Notes under the pieces: generated by a model
Seen by the model: the letters and a program-made list of their open reading frames with translations, nothing else
Databases searched by the model: none
Told to the model about the DNA's origin: nothing
Part shown: positions 7,529-14,533 of the stretch, piece after piece
Position numbering within the stretch: the first letter of the stretch is position 1
How the letters are laid out: every line of letters begins with the position of its first letter
Program-made: the position numbers and the translations under genes
Origin: JADGRA01 sp035622755
GTDB lineage: Bacteria > Myxococcota > Myxococcia > Myxococcales > Myxococcaceae
Direction of reading: 5' to 3'
Length of the DNA stretch: 31,399 nt
Assembly (NCBI GenBank): GCA_035622755.1
Contig: DASPUU010000058.1
Coordinates: forward strand, 1-31,399

Positions 7529-9070
7529 CTAGTGCGGGGGGACCTGGCCCGTAGCTTTCTTCTGGTTTTCCGAATCCTCAAGGATCTTCTTCACCCGGGG
7601 CACCGCCGGGTCATCCGCCGGGGCGAGGGCCAGGAAGCGCCGGTAGGAGCGCTCGGCGTCTTCCATGCGACCGAGCTTGGCATGGCAGGTGCCGAGCATC
7701 AGGTGGCAGCGGGCGAAGTCGGGGTCCCTCTCCAAGCAGCGGTTGAACCAGCCGACGGCCTCGGTGACCTGGTCGGCGTCGTAGAAACGCCGCCCCTCCT
7801 GATACAGGCCGAGGGCCTCGCTGGTGGCGGGCGCCGCTCGCCCCGCCGGCTTCTTGGCCGGCTTGGGGTGCAGGGCCTCGGTGGCGCGAGTCCGCACCAC
7901 CTCCGCCTCGAGCGCCCAGGCGTGGGTGCCCTTGGCCGCCCTGAGCTGGCGCAGGGCGGCGCCGGGGCGGCCGGCGTCGAGCTCGTGCTGGGCCAGCACC
8001 ACCGCCCGTCCGGCGGCGGCCTCGGCGCGGGCCGTCTTTCGCAGCGCCTGGACCTCCGCCGCGCGGTGGGGGTCCTTCACCGTCCCGAGGAGCTGGAGCG
8101 CTCGAGAGAAGTCCCTGGCCTCCATCGCCGCCTTGGCCGCCGCCACCGCATCCGCCGGGGGGGCGGAGGCGGCGGGCACCGGGGGTGGCACGGTGGACGG
8201 GGAGACCTCGAGCACCGGCTCCTGGCGCGGCGGCGCCGGTGTCGCCGCGGCGGGAGGGACAGGCGGAGGCGGTGGCCTCCGGAGCAGGCGGCCGGAGAGC
8301 ACCGCGCCCGCCGCCAGCACGACCACCCCGACGGCGATGGCCCAAAGGCGGCGCCGCGGACGGGCGGGGAGCTGCGGCACCGCGTCCCCGGGCCCGACGA
8401 AGCGCAGGGCGAGGCCAGCGAGCTCGAGCACGTCGCCATCGCGCAGCGGAGCGTCGGCGTAGGCCACGCCGTTCACCCGCACGCTCGCCCGCCCCAGCCC
8501 CTGAACCTGCCAGTCGCCGGTGCTGGTCTGGACCAGCTTGCAGTGGAAGTCGGCCAGCGAGCGGTGGGGCAGGGAGATCTCCGCCTGCGGGTCCTTGCCG
8601 ATGCGCACCTCGCTGCGGGCCACGGGATGGATGGTTCCGTGGAGCCGTCCGTTGAGCACCAGCAGCCGGGGCCGCACCTCGGCGACCAGGGTGGCCACCG
8701 GATGCGGGGCGGTGTCGTGGAGCCCGGGCTCGACGTCCTCGGCGGCGTCGGCCTCGACCACCTGGATGCGGTGCGTGTCCGTGTCGTGCTGGAGGACGAC
8801 GCCGTAGTCTCCGATGGTGAGCTGGTCGCCGTCGTGCAGCGCACGCGGCGCGGTGAGGCGCTCGCCGTTGACCAGGATGCCGTTGGCCGACTTGAGGTCC
8901 TCCACCACCAGGGCGCCGCCCTGGCTCGAGAGCCGCGCGTGATGGCGCGAGACGTTACGCTGCTCGAGCCGGATGGTGTTGCCGGGCGCACGCCCGATGG
9001 TGATCTCGTCCAGCCCGTCGACGGGGATTTCCTGGCGGTTCCCCTCGTCGTCTTCGATGACCAGCTTCAT
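7529..9070 (-). CDS. Twin-FHA, single-TM protein with C-terminal TPR-like repeats
   Basis: The predicted protein has 513 residues. The first FHA domain (about 20-95) has the core residues Gly-Arg 26-27, SRHHARL at 41-47 and SANGILVNG at 61-69. A second, weaker FHA unit (about 150-225) keeps RIGKDPQAEISLPHRSLADFHCKL. A TM helix spans about 242-262, followed by a Pro/Ala-rich linker and TPR-like helices up to YRRFLALAPADDPAVPRV near the C-terminus. Twin cytosolic FHA domains should bind phosphothreonine partners, with the TPRs on the far side of the membrane. ATG 9070 is chosen because the frame upstream is not FHA-like. It forms an operon with the response regulator downstream. The signal sensed is unknown. 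Confidence 0.9.
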   Translation of the reverse strand: MKLVIEDDEGNRQEIPVDGLDEITIGRAPGNTIRLEQRNVSRHHARLSSQGGALVVEDLKSANGILVNGERLTAPRALHDGDQLTIGDYGVVLQHDTDTHRIQVVEADAAEDVEPGLHDTAPHPVATLVAEVRPRLLVLNGRLHGTIHPVARSEVRIGKDPQAEISLPHRSLADFHCKLVQTSTGDWQVQGLGRASVRVNGVAYADAPLRDGDVLELAGLALRFVGPGDAVPQLPARPRRRLWAIAVGVVVLAAGAVLSGRLLRRPPPPPVPPAAATPAPPRQEPVLEVSPSTVPPPVPAASAPPADAVAAAKAAMEARDFSRALQLLGTVKDPHRAAEVQALRKTARAEAAAGRAVVLAQHELDAGRPGAALRQLRAAKGTHAWALEAEVVRTRATEALHPKPAKKPAGRAAPATSEALGLYQEGRRFYDADQVTEAVGWFNRCLERDPDFARCHLMLGTCHAKLGRMEDAERSYRRFLALAPADDPAVPRVKKILEDSENQKKATGQVPPH

Positions 9071-9114
9071 CCGATGGATCGGGGCCCTGCTTCGCCGGCC
9101 AGTCGGGGTATACC
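9071..9114 (-). promoter_or_regulatory. Inverted repeat and -10-like box upstream of the FHA gene
   Basis: CCGATggATCGG at 9071-9082 is a perfect inverted repeat that abuts the FHA start codon. Further upstream, the palindrome GGTATACC at 9107-9114 contains TATACC on the minus strand, a fair -10 match; no -35 was found at the right distance. The 12-bp repeat could be an operator or a small hairpin at the start codon. No Shine-Dalgarno is visible here. Confidence 0.3.
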
Positions 9115-9157
9115 AGAGCCCCTGGCTCACCCCCCAGCCGAAAGGATGCCGCCCCCC

Positions 9158-9325
9158 ATGGGACTCGCCGCCCGACTCGTCGAAGCGCCGTCCGAGCGCA
9201 GCCTCTTGGACCACTCCCGCGGCCGGGCGTGGAACGCCGCCGGTCCGTCGCGCGAGACGCTCTGCGACGATGCGACGCAGGACCTCGCGCCGGTGGAGGT
9301 CATCCCCCGCCCCTCGGAAGCCTGA
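9158..9325 (+). CDS. Possible small protein upstream of the glycosyltransferase gene
   Basis: A 55-codon frame (an ATG at 9146 would add four residues) fills most of the 254-nt spacer between the FHA and glycosyltransferase genes. It ends in TGA sharing one base with the next start codon (TGATG), the arrangement of coupled genes. Its third codon positions are almost all G or C, like the real genes here. An AAAGG lies about 12 nt before ATG 9158. The product (MGLAARLVEAPSERSLLDHS at its start) has no recognised motif, signal peptide or TM segment. Antisense frames here also show high third-position GC, so this may be chance. Confidence 0.25.
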   Translation: MGLAARLVEAPSERSLLDHSRGRAWNAAGPSRETLCDDATQDLAPVEVIPRPSEA

Positions 9326-11595
9326 TGGCCGAGACCACTCCGAGGGCCGCCGGCGTGCTGGAGACCTTCGTCGGCGCGAGGATCTGGGCCCACCCGCTGG
9401 TGCGCCGCCTCCGCGCGCTGCCCGAGGCGTGGCGAGTCGCCGGCGGCACCGCGCTCATCGCCGCTCTCATCTTCGTTCCCTACGTCGGCGCGGTGGGCCT
9501 GTGGGACCCGTGGGAGACCCACTACGGCGAGGTGGCGCGGGAGATGATCGACCGGGCCGACTACGTCTATCCCTACTGGCAGGACAGCTGGTTCTTCAGC
9601 AAGCCCCCGCTGACCATGTGGATCGACGTGCTCGGGATGCAGCTGGTGGGCACCGACCGGGCCGGGGAGGGCAAGCTCCCGCTCTACACCGAGTGGGGCA
9701 TGCGACTGCCCTTCGCCCTGCTCAGCGTGGCGGCGCTGGCCGTGCTCGCCTGGGCGCTGGCCCGCACCGTGAACCGGAGGGTGGGCCTGACCGCCGCCTT
9801 CGTGCTCGCCACCATGCCGCTCTACTTCCTCATCACCCGACAGGCGGTGACCGACACGCCCCTCATCGCGGCGCTGGTGGCGGCGCTGGGCTGCGCGATC
9901 ATCGGCCTCTTCGACACCGGGACCCGGGCCCGAGCCGGGTGGTGGTACGCGTTCTACGTCCTGCTCGGGCTGGGCAACCTGGCCAAGGGGCTGGAGGGGC
10001 TGTTCTTCCCGGCGGTGACGCTCATCCTCTACGCCGCCTTCTTCGTCATGCCCTGGGACGCCGAGGGTCTGGCTGCCCACCGGCGCTGGCTCTTCAGCGC
10101 CCAGGAGCGGGCCCGGGTCCGCTCGGGCGAACGGCCGATGCCGGTGCTCTTCGCGGAGATCCGTCGGATGCACCTCCTGCCCGGCATCCTCGTCTTCTTC
10201 GCCGTGGCCGGTCCGTGGTTCGTCACCCTCTCGCTGTTCCCGGCGGTGGACAGCGAGAACAAGACGTTCTTCGTGCGCTTCTTCATCCACGACCACATCA
10301 ACCGGATGTGGGGCGGCGTGCACACCACCACCCCGGGGGGAACGTTCACCTACTTCATCGAGCAGGGCGCCTACGCCATCTTCCCCTGGGTGGCGCTCCT
10401 CCCCGGAGCCCTGGCCACCGCGGCCCGCATCCGCTTCGGGGCCCAGGACAGCCGCACCCGGGTGGCCTTCATCGCCCTGGCCTGGGCGGTGTTCACCTTC
10501 ACCTGGATGGGGGGCTCGGACACCAAGTTCCACCACTACGTGCTCCCTGTCCTGCCCGGAGTGGCGGTCCTCATCGCGCTCTTCGTCGACGACCTCTGGG
10601 AGGAGGGGGTCGCCGCCCACCTGGTCAGCCTCCTCGTCGGTCTGGCGCTCTTCGGTCTGGTGGCCACCGACCTGGTCAAGAACCCCAAGGCCCTCACCGA
10701 TCTCTTCGTCTACAACTACGAACGACCCTATCCGGTGGAGCTCGACACCCGGGCCATCCGCTTCGGCGACCACGTCATGACGCTGGGGGACCTGGTGGCG
10801 GCGGTGCTGCTCGGGGCGGCGGTCTACGTCTTCTTCGGCGGGAGCGAGGGGCGGGAGACGCCCCGCTCGACGCGGGTCTGGGCCGCCTTCCTCGCTGCGC
10901 TGGGAGCGGCCCCGCTCATCGCCGGGCGCGGGGCCCCGGTCGTGCTCGTCCTGGCCATCCTCCTGGCCGTCACCGCCGCCTACGCTCTCTGGCTGGCGAC
11001 CCGGGCGCTCGGGGAGGAGCGGCGCTCGGCCATGGCGGCCGTCTGGGTCCTCGGCGGTCTGGCCCTGGTGCTGCTCGTCTCCGGCGCGCTGCTGCGCCGG
11101 ATGGATCCGGTCGGGCTGCTGCTCCACCAGCCGATGAACGTCAAGCTCGTCCTGGGCACGGCCTTCTTCCTGGCCGGGGGCGTCTCGACGGTGGCGGCGG
11201 TGTCCAGGGCGCGGACCGTGCTCTTCCCCAGTTTCGCCGCGCTGGCGCTCGGCTTCGCCCTCTGGTTCAGCTGGAGCCACTGGGTGGACCTGGCCCACCA
11301 CTGGACCCAGCGGGATCTCTTCTGGCGATACTATGACCGGCGCCGGCCCTACGAGCCGATCACCGCCTACATGATGGACTGGAAGGGCGAGACCTTCTAC
11401 AGCAAGAACACCGTGCGGCAGATCAAGGACAGCGCGCCGCGCCTCGGCCTCTACGCCCAGCTCCCCGGCCGGAAGTGGGCGCTGGTCGAGCAGCCGCGGT
11501 TGGGGCTGCTGCGGCAGGCGGTGGGAACCGACCACGTGGTGACGCCCATCGACCGCGACCTGAACGTGAAGTTCGTGCTGGTGACCATCGAGTGA
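9325..11595 (+). CDS. GT39/ArnT-like membrane glycosyltransferase
   Basis: The predicted protein has 756 residues with many hydrophobic segments. The first periplasmic loop holds the family signature near 60-75: LWDPWETHYGEVAREMI, followed by YPYWQDSWFFSKPPLTMW. This is the position of the acidic catalytic loop in dolichyl-phosphate-mannose and lipid A aminoarabinose transferases (ArnT/PMT type), which move a sugar from a polyprenyl-phosphate to an acceptor outside the membrane. The usual DE pair reads WE here. ATG 9325 shares a base with the stop of a possible small ORF and has a weak GGAAG before it. The 3' end overlaps the ABC ATPase start by 4 nt. Donor and acceptor are unknown; coupling to an exporter hints at cell-envelope glycan or lipid work. 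Confidence 0.9.
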   Translation: MAETTPRAAGVLETFVGARIWAHPLVRRLRALPEAWRVAGGTALIAALIFVPYVGAVGLWDPWETHYGEVAREMIDRADYVYPYWQDSWFFSKPPLTMWIDVLGMQLVGTDRAGEGKLPLYTEWGMRLPFALLSVAALAVLAWALARTVNRRVGLTAAFVLATMPLYFLITRQAVTDTPLIAALVAALGCAIIGLFDTGTRARAGWWYAFYVLLGLGNLAKGLEGLFFPAVTLILYAAFFVMPWDAEGLAAHRRWLFSAQERARVRSGERPMPVLFAEIRRMHLLPGILVFFAVAGPWFVTLSLFPAVDSENKTFFVRFFIHDHINRMWGGVHTTTPGGTFTYFIEQGAYAIFPWVALLPGALATAARIRFGAQDSRTRVAFIALAWAVFTFTWMGGSDTKFHHYVLPVLPGVAVLIALFVDDLWEEGVAAHLVSLLVGLALFGLVATDLVKNPKALTDLFVYNYERPYPVELDTRAIRFGDHVMTLGDLVAAVLLGAAVYVFFGGSEGRETPRSTRVWAAFLAALGAAPLIAGRGAPVVLVLAILLAVTAAYALWLATRALGEERRSAMAAVWVLGGLALVLLVSGALLRRMDPVGLLLHQPMNVKLVLGTAFFLAGGVSTVAAVSRARTVLFPSFAALALGFALWFSWSHWVDLAHHWTQRDLFWRYYDRRRPYEPITAYMMDWKGETFYSKNTVRQIKDSAPRLGLYAQLPGRKWALVEQPRLGLLRQAVGTDHVVTPIDRDLNVKFVLVTIE

Positions 11596-12524
11596 CGCCC
11601 CGCATCGAGGTCCACGGCCTCGGCAAGCGCTTCGGGGACCGGGTGGCGGTGGAGGGGCTGTCCTTCGCCGTGCGGCCGGGAGAGGTCTTTGGCCTGCTCG
11701 GCCCGAACGGCGCCGGGAAGACCACCACCGTGCGCATGCTCACCGGGCTTCTGCGCCCGAGCTCGGGGAGCGCTCGGGTGTGCGGACACGGGGTGGGCGG
11801 TCAGGGCGATGGCCAGGCGCTCCGGCGCAGCGTGGGGCTCCTCACCGAGCAGCCGGGGCTCTACGACCGGCTCACCGCGCGCGAGAACCTCGTCTTCTTC
11901 ATGAAGCTCAACGAGCTCGACGAGGCGCAGGCCTGGAGCCGTGCCCGGGGCTACCTCCGGCGCTTCGGCCTCGCCGGACGCGAGGACGAGCCATGCGGGA
12001 GCTACAGCAAGGGGATGCGCCAGAAGCTGGCCATCATCCGCGCCCTGGTTCACGACCCGGAGGTACTCTTCCTCGACGAGCCGACCAGCGGCCTGGACCC
12101 GGAGGCGGCCCGCACCGTCCGGGATGCGGTGGCCGAGCTGGCGGTCGAGGGGCGGACGATCGTCCTCTGCTCCCACAACCTCGCCGAGGTGGAGCGGCTG
12201 TGCGGACGGGTGGCGGTGGTGCGGACCACCCTCCTCGCCGAGGGCCCGATCAGCGTGCTCCGGCGCCGGGGCCGGGTGCTCGAGGTCCGGGTGGAAGGCG
12301 AGGGCGAACGCGCCGGCGCCGCGCTCTCCGCCGTGACGGGCGTGTCCTGGACGGCGCATGGACCCCTGCTCCGCGTCACCCTCGCCGACGAGCATCAGGC
12401 CCCGGAGGTGGTCGCCGCCCTGGTCCAGGCCGGAGCTCGGGTATGGAGCGTGACGCCCTCGGAGCGGTCGCTCGAGGACGTCTACCTCGAGCTGGTGCGC
12501 GACGAGCCGGCGGAGGCGGCATGA
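11592..12524 (+). CDS. ABC transporter ATP-binding protein (ABC-2 type)
   Basis: The predicted protein has 310 residues from a GTG start overlapping the glycosyltransferase stop (GTGA). It has a complete nucleotide-binding domain: Walker A GPNGAGKT at 37-44, Q-loop Gln87, signature YSKGM at 138-142, Walker B LFLDEP at 159-164, D-loop SGLD and H-loop CSHNLAEVE. The C-terminal 90 residues are a divergent accessory region typical of DrrA/CcmA-type exporters. Its membrane partner follows with an ATGA overlap. It powers export of an unidentified substrate, possibly linked to the glycosyltransferase just upstream. Confidence 0.95.
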   Translation: MTPRIEVHGLGKRFGDRVAVEGLSFAVRPGEVFGLLGPNGAGKTTTVRMLTGLLRPSSGSARVCGHGVGGQGDGQALRRSVGLLTEQPGLYDRLTARENLVFFMKLNELDEAQAWSRARGYLRRFGLAGREDEPCGSYSKGMRQKLAIIRALVHDPEVLFLDEPTSGLDPEAARTVRDAVAELAVEGRTIVLCSHNLAEVERLCGRVAVVRTTLLAEGPISVLRRRGRVLEVRVEGEGERAGAALSAVTGVSWTAHGPLLRVTLADEHQAPEVVAALVQAGARVWSVTPSERSLEDVYLELVRDEPAEAA

Positions 12525-13321
12525 CCTTCCACTGGCGGCGGGCCCTGGCCGTGGCCTGGAAGGACGGGCTCGACCTGCGCAAGAACCCCGGGCTGGTGTG
12601 GAGCATGTTCGCCCTGCCGGCGGTCCTGGTGGTGGTCCCGGCCCTGGTGGTGTGGGCCTGGGTCCGCTCGCCGAACGAGGGCCAGCTCCGGGACATCGCG
12701 CTCTTCTACGATCCGGCCTTCGTCGCCGGGGCCAACGCCACTCGCTTCGTGGTGGACAGGTTCGTCGCCATCTGGTTCGGGCTCTATCTGCTCATGCCGC
12801 TCTTCACGCCCATCCTCATCGCCTCACAGAGCGTGGCCGGTGAGAAGGAGCGGCGCACGCTCGAGCCGCTTCTCGCCTCGCCGGTGAGCTCGGCCGAGCT
12901 CCTCGCCGGCAAGAGTCTGGCGGCGGTGATCCCGGCGGTGGGCATCACCTGGGTGGCGTTCCTGGTCTTCTCCATCGCCATCGACGCCGTCGCCTGGCCA
13001 CTGGTGCAGACGCCGCTCCTGCCGAATGCGATGTGGCTCTTCGGCGTGGGAGTGGTGGCGCCCCTCTACGCCTTCCTCGGAAACGGCATCGCCGTGCTCG
13101 TCTCCGCCCGGGTGGGGGAGTCGCGGCTGGCCCAGCAGCTCTCGGCGCTGGTCGTGCTTCCGCTGATGGGTGTGGTGGCCGGGCAGCTCGCCGGCTGGCT
13201 GCGCGCCGGAGCCAGCCACTACGCCATCCAGGGCGCGGTGGTGCTTCTCCTCGACGTGGTGCTGGTGGCGGCCAGCGTGCGCCTGTTCGACCGGGAGCGG
13301 CTGGTGAGCCGGTGGAGCTGA
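12521..13321 (+). CDS. ABC-2 type transporter permease
   Basis: The predicted protein has 266 residues with about six hydrophobic segments (FALPAVLVVVPALVVWAWV, IWFGLYLLMPLFTPILIAS, AAVIPAVGITWVAFLVF and others). The coupling-helix region SQSVAGEKERRTLEPLLASP is the hallmark of ABC-2/NatB-like permeases. A large extracytoplasmic loop follows the first TM segment. The ATG lies in ATGA with the ATPase stop, so the two subunits are made together. It is the last gene of the operon; a 118-nt spacer separates it from the SPFH gene. Confidence 0.93.
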   Translation: MTFHWRRALAVAWKDGLDLRKNPGLVWSMFALPAVLVVVPALVVWAWVRSPNEGQLRDIALFYDPAFVAGANATRFVVDRFVAIWFGLYLLMPLFTPILIASQSVAGEKERRTLEPLLASPVSSAELLAGKSLAAVIPAVGITWVAFLVFSIAIDAVAWPLVQTPLLPNAMWLFGVGVVAPLYAFLGNGIAVLVSARVGESRLAQQLSALVVLPLMGVVAGQLAGWLRAGASHYAIQGAVVLLLDVVLVAASVRLFDRERLVSRWS

Positions 13322-13387
13322 CCAGGTCGCCGCTCACCCCCGGCCAGGCTTTGGCACCTCCGCGGACCGTGTGCCATCCTCGGGGCA

Positions 13388-13432
13388 TCCGGAGGGCGCC
13401 CTTCCCGCCCCCCTCCGGAGCCGCCCCGGAGG
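13388..13432 (+). promoter_or_regulatory. Leader with two mutually exclusive hairpins covering the SPFH ribosome-binding site
   Basis: Three related words lie in order: TCCGGAGGG (13388-13396), CCCTCCGGA (13411-13419) and CCGGAGG (13426-13432), the last holding the Shine-Dalgarno. The first pairs perfectly with the second (9 bp, 14-nt loop). Alternatively CCTCCGG (13412-13418) pairs with the third (7 bp, 7-nt loop) and hides the ribosome-binding site. This is the layout of a translational switch. The transcription start is unknown; TTGGCA at 13351-13356 is a possible -35 with a poor -10. Confidence 0.4.
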
Positions 13433-13439
13433 CTGACCG

Positions 13440-14513
13440 ATGGGTCTCTTCGATGCCCTGAAGCAGGAATCACAGCGCAACTTCATCGCCCGCGCGGACG
13501 AGGCGAAGAACGACATCCTCTACACCTACCCGGAGCACAACGTCCGGATGCTCACCCAGCTCACCGTGGGGGCGGACGAGGTGGCCCTCTTCGTCAAGGA
13601 CGGGACGGTCCAGGGCCGACTCGGGCCGGGACGACACCAGCTCGACTCGAACAACATCCCCTTCCTGGGCCGGCTGGTGGAGAAGCTCACCGGCGGCAAC
13701 CTGTTCGTCGCCGAGCTGTACTTCGTCAGCACCCGCGAGTTTCCGGGAGTGAAGTTCGGCGGGCCGATCGGCGACGTGCGAGATCCGGAGACCGGCCTGG
13801 GCATCGGGACGATGGTCTACGGCGACTTCTCGGTGCGGGTGACCGACCCGGAGAAGCTGGTGGTGGGACTGGTCGGTCTGCGCCGGACCAGCAACGACGA
13901 GTTCCTGGCCTGGTTCAAGAGCCAGCTCCTGAAGACGGTGCGGGACCGCGTGGGGGAGCTCCTGGTGAAGAAGCGTTGGGCGCTCCTCGACGTCACCTCG
14001 GGCGCCTACACCGAGGAGATCGAGCAGGAGGTGCTGGCGGGGGTGAAGCCCCATGTCGACGGCTACGGGTTGACCGTGGTCCGGCTGGGCAACGTCACCA
14101 TCAGCATCAAGCCCGAGGACGAGGCCACGCTGAAGCGGCTCACCAAGGACCAGGCCTACTCGAAGATGGCGGGCGGCTTTCAGCAGTACGCCGCCGGGCA
14201 GGCGATGCTCGGCGCCGCGGAAGGGATGGCCAAGGGCGGCGGCGAGGGAGGCGGCGGCGTGCTCCAGGGCGCCGCGCTCGGGGTGGGGATGGGGATGGCC
14301 CAGGCCCTCCAGCAGGCGCAAGGGGCGGCCCGGCCGGCGGCGGCCGGTCCGGTCGGCACGCCCTGCCCGAAGTGCGGGACGCCCGGCTCCGGCAAGTTCT
14401 GCAGCAACTGCGGCTCCCCGCTGGTGGTGGCCCAGACCTGCGCCAAGTGCGGAAGCCAGCTCCAGCCGGCGGCCAAGTTCTGCGGCAGCTGCGGGCAGCC
14501 GACGACGGGCTGA
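13440..14513 (+). CDS. SPFH-domain protein with C-terminal double zinc ribbon
   Basis: The predicted protein has 357 residues. Residues about 1-240 are an SPFH domain of the YdjI/virion-core-like type, with early blocks MGLFDALKQESQRNFIARAD and GRLGPGRHQLDSNNIPFLG. A Gly/Ala/Gln-rich linker (245-305) follows. Two zinc ribbons end the protein: Cys309/312/321/324 and Cys334/337/348/351. In Bacillus a related protein works with PspA at the membrane under envelope stress (known for YdjI; not shown here). GGAGG stands 7 nt before ATG 13440 and can be folded away by the leader. It follows an ABC exporter operon but has its own spacer. There is no TM segment, so it is probably a peripheral scaffold. 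Confidence 0.92.
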   Translation: MGLFDALKQESQRNFIARADEAKNDILYTYPEHNVRMLTQLTVGADEVALFVKDGTVQGRLGPGRHQLDSNNIPFLGRLVEKLTGGNLFVAELYFVSTREFPGVKFGGPIGDVRDPETGLGIGTMVYGDFSVRVTDPEKLVVGLVGLRRTSNDEFLAWFKSQLLKTVRDRVGELLVKKRWALLDVTSGAYTEEIEQEVLAGVKPHVDGYGLTVVRLGNVTISIKPEDEATLKRLTKDQAYSKMAGGFQQYAAGQAMLGAAEGMAKGGGEGGGGVLQGAALGVGMGMAQALQQAQGAARPAAAGPVGTPCPKCGTPGSGKFCSNCGSPLVVAQTCAKCGSQLQPAAKFCGSCGQPTTG

Positions 14514-14519
14514 GCCGTC

Positions 14520-14533
14520 ACCCGGCGCCGGGT
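14520..14533. terminator. Palindrome between convergent stop codons, possible bidirectional terminator
   Basis: ACCCGGCGCCGGGT is a perfect 14-bp palindrome sitting between the SPFH stop (14511-14513) and the stop of the minus-strand M3-like gene, which starts at its last base. It could form a short GC-only hairpin in either transcript. There is no T-run, so intrinsic termination is uncertain. Confidence 0.35.

Noticed and set aside
9127..11535. A minus-strand open frame of 802 codons under the glycosyltransferase gene
   Set aside because: Sequence is Glu/Gly/His/Arg-rich with no fold-like pattern; the plus strand encodes an obvious multi-TM enzyme.
13351..13367. TTGGCAC as the -24 half of a sigma-54 promoter before the SPFH gene
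   Set aside because: The matching -12 element (GC at the proper spacing) is missing.
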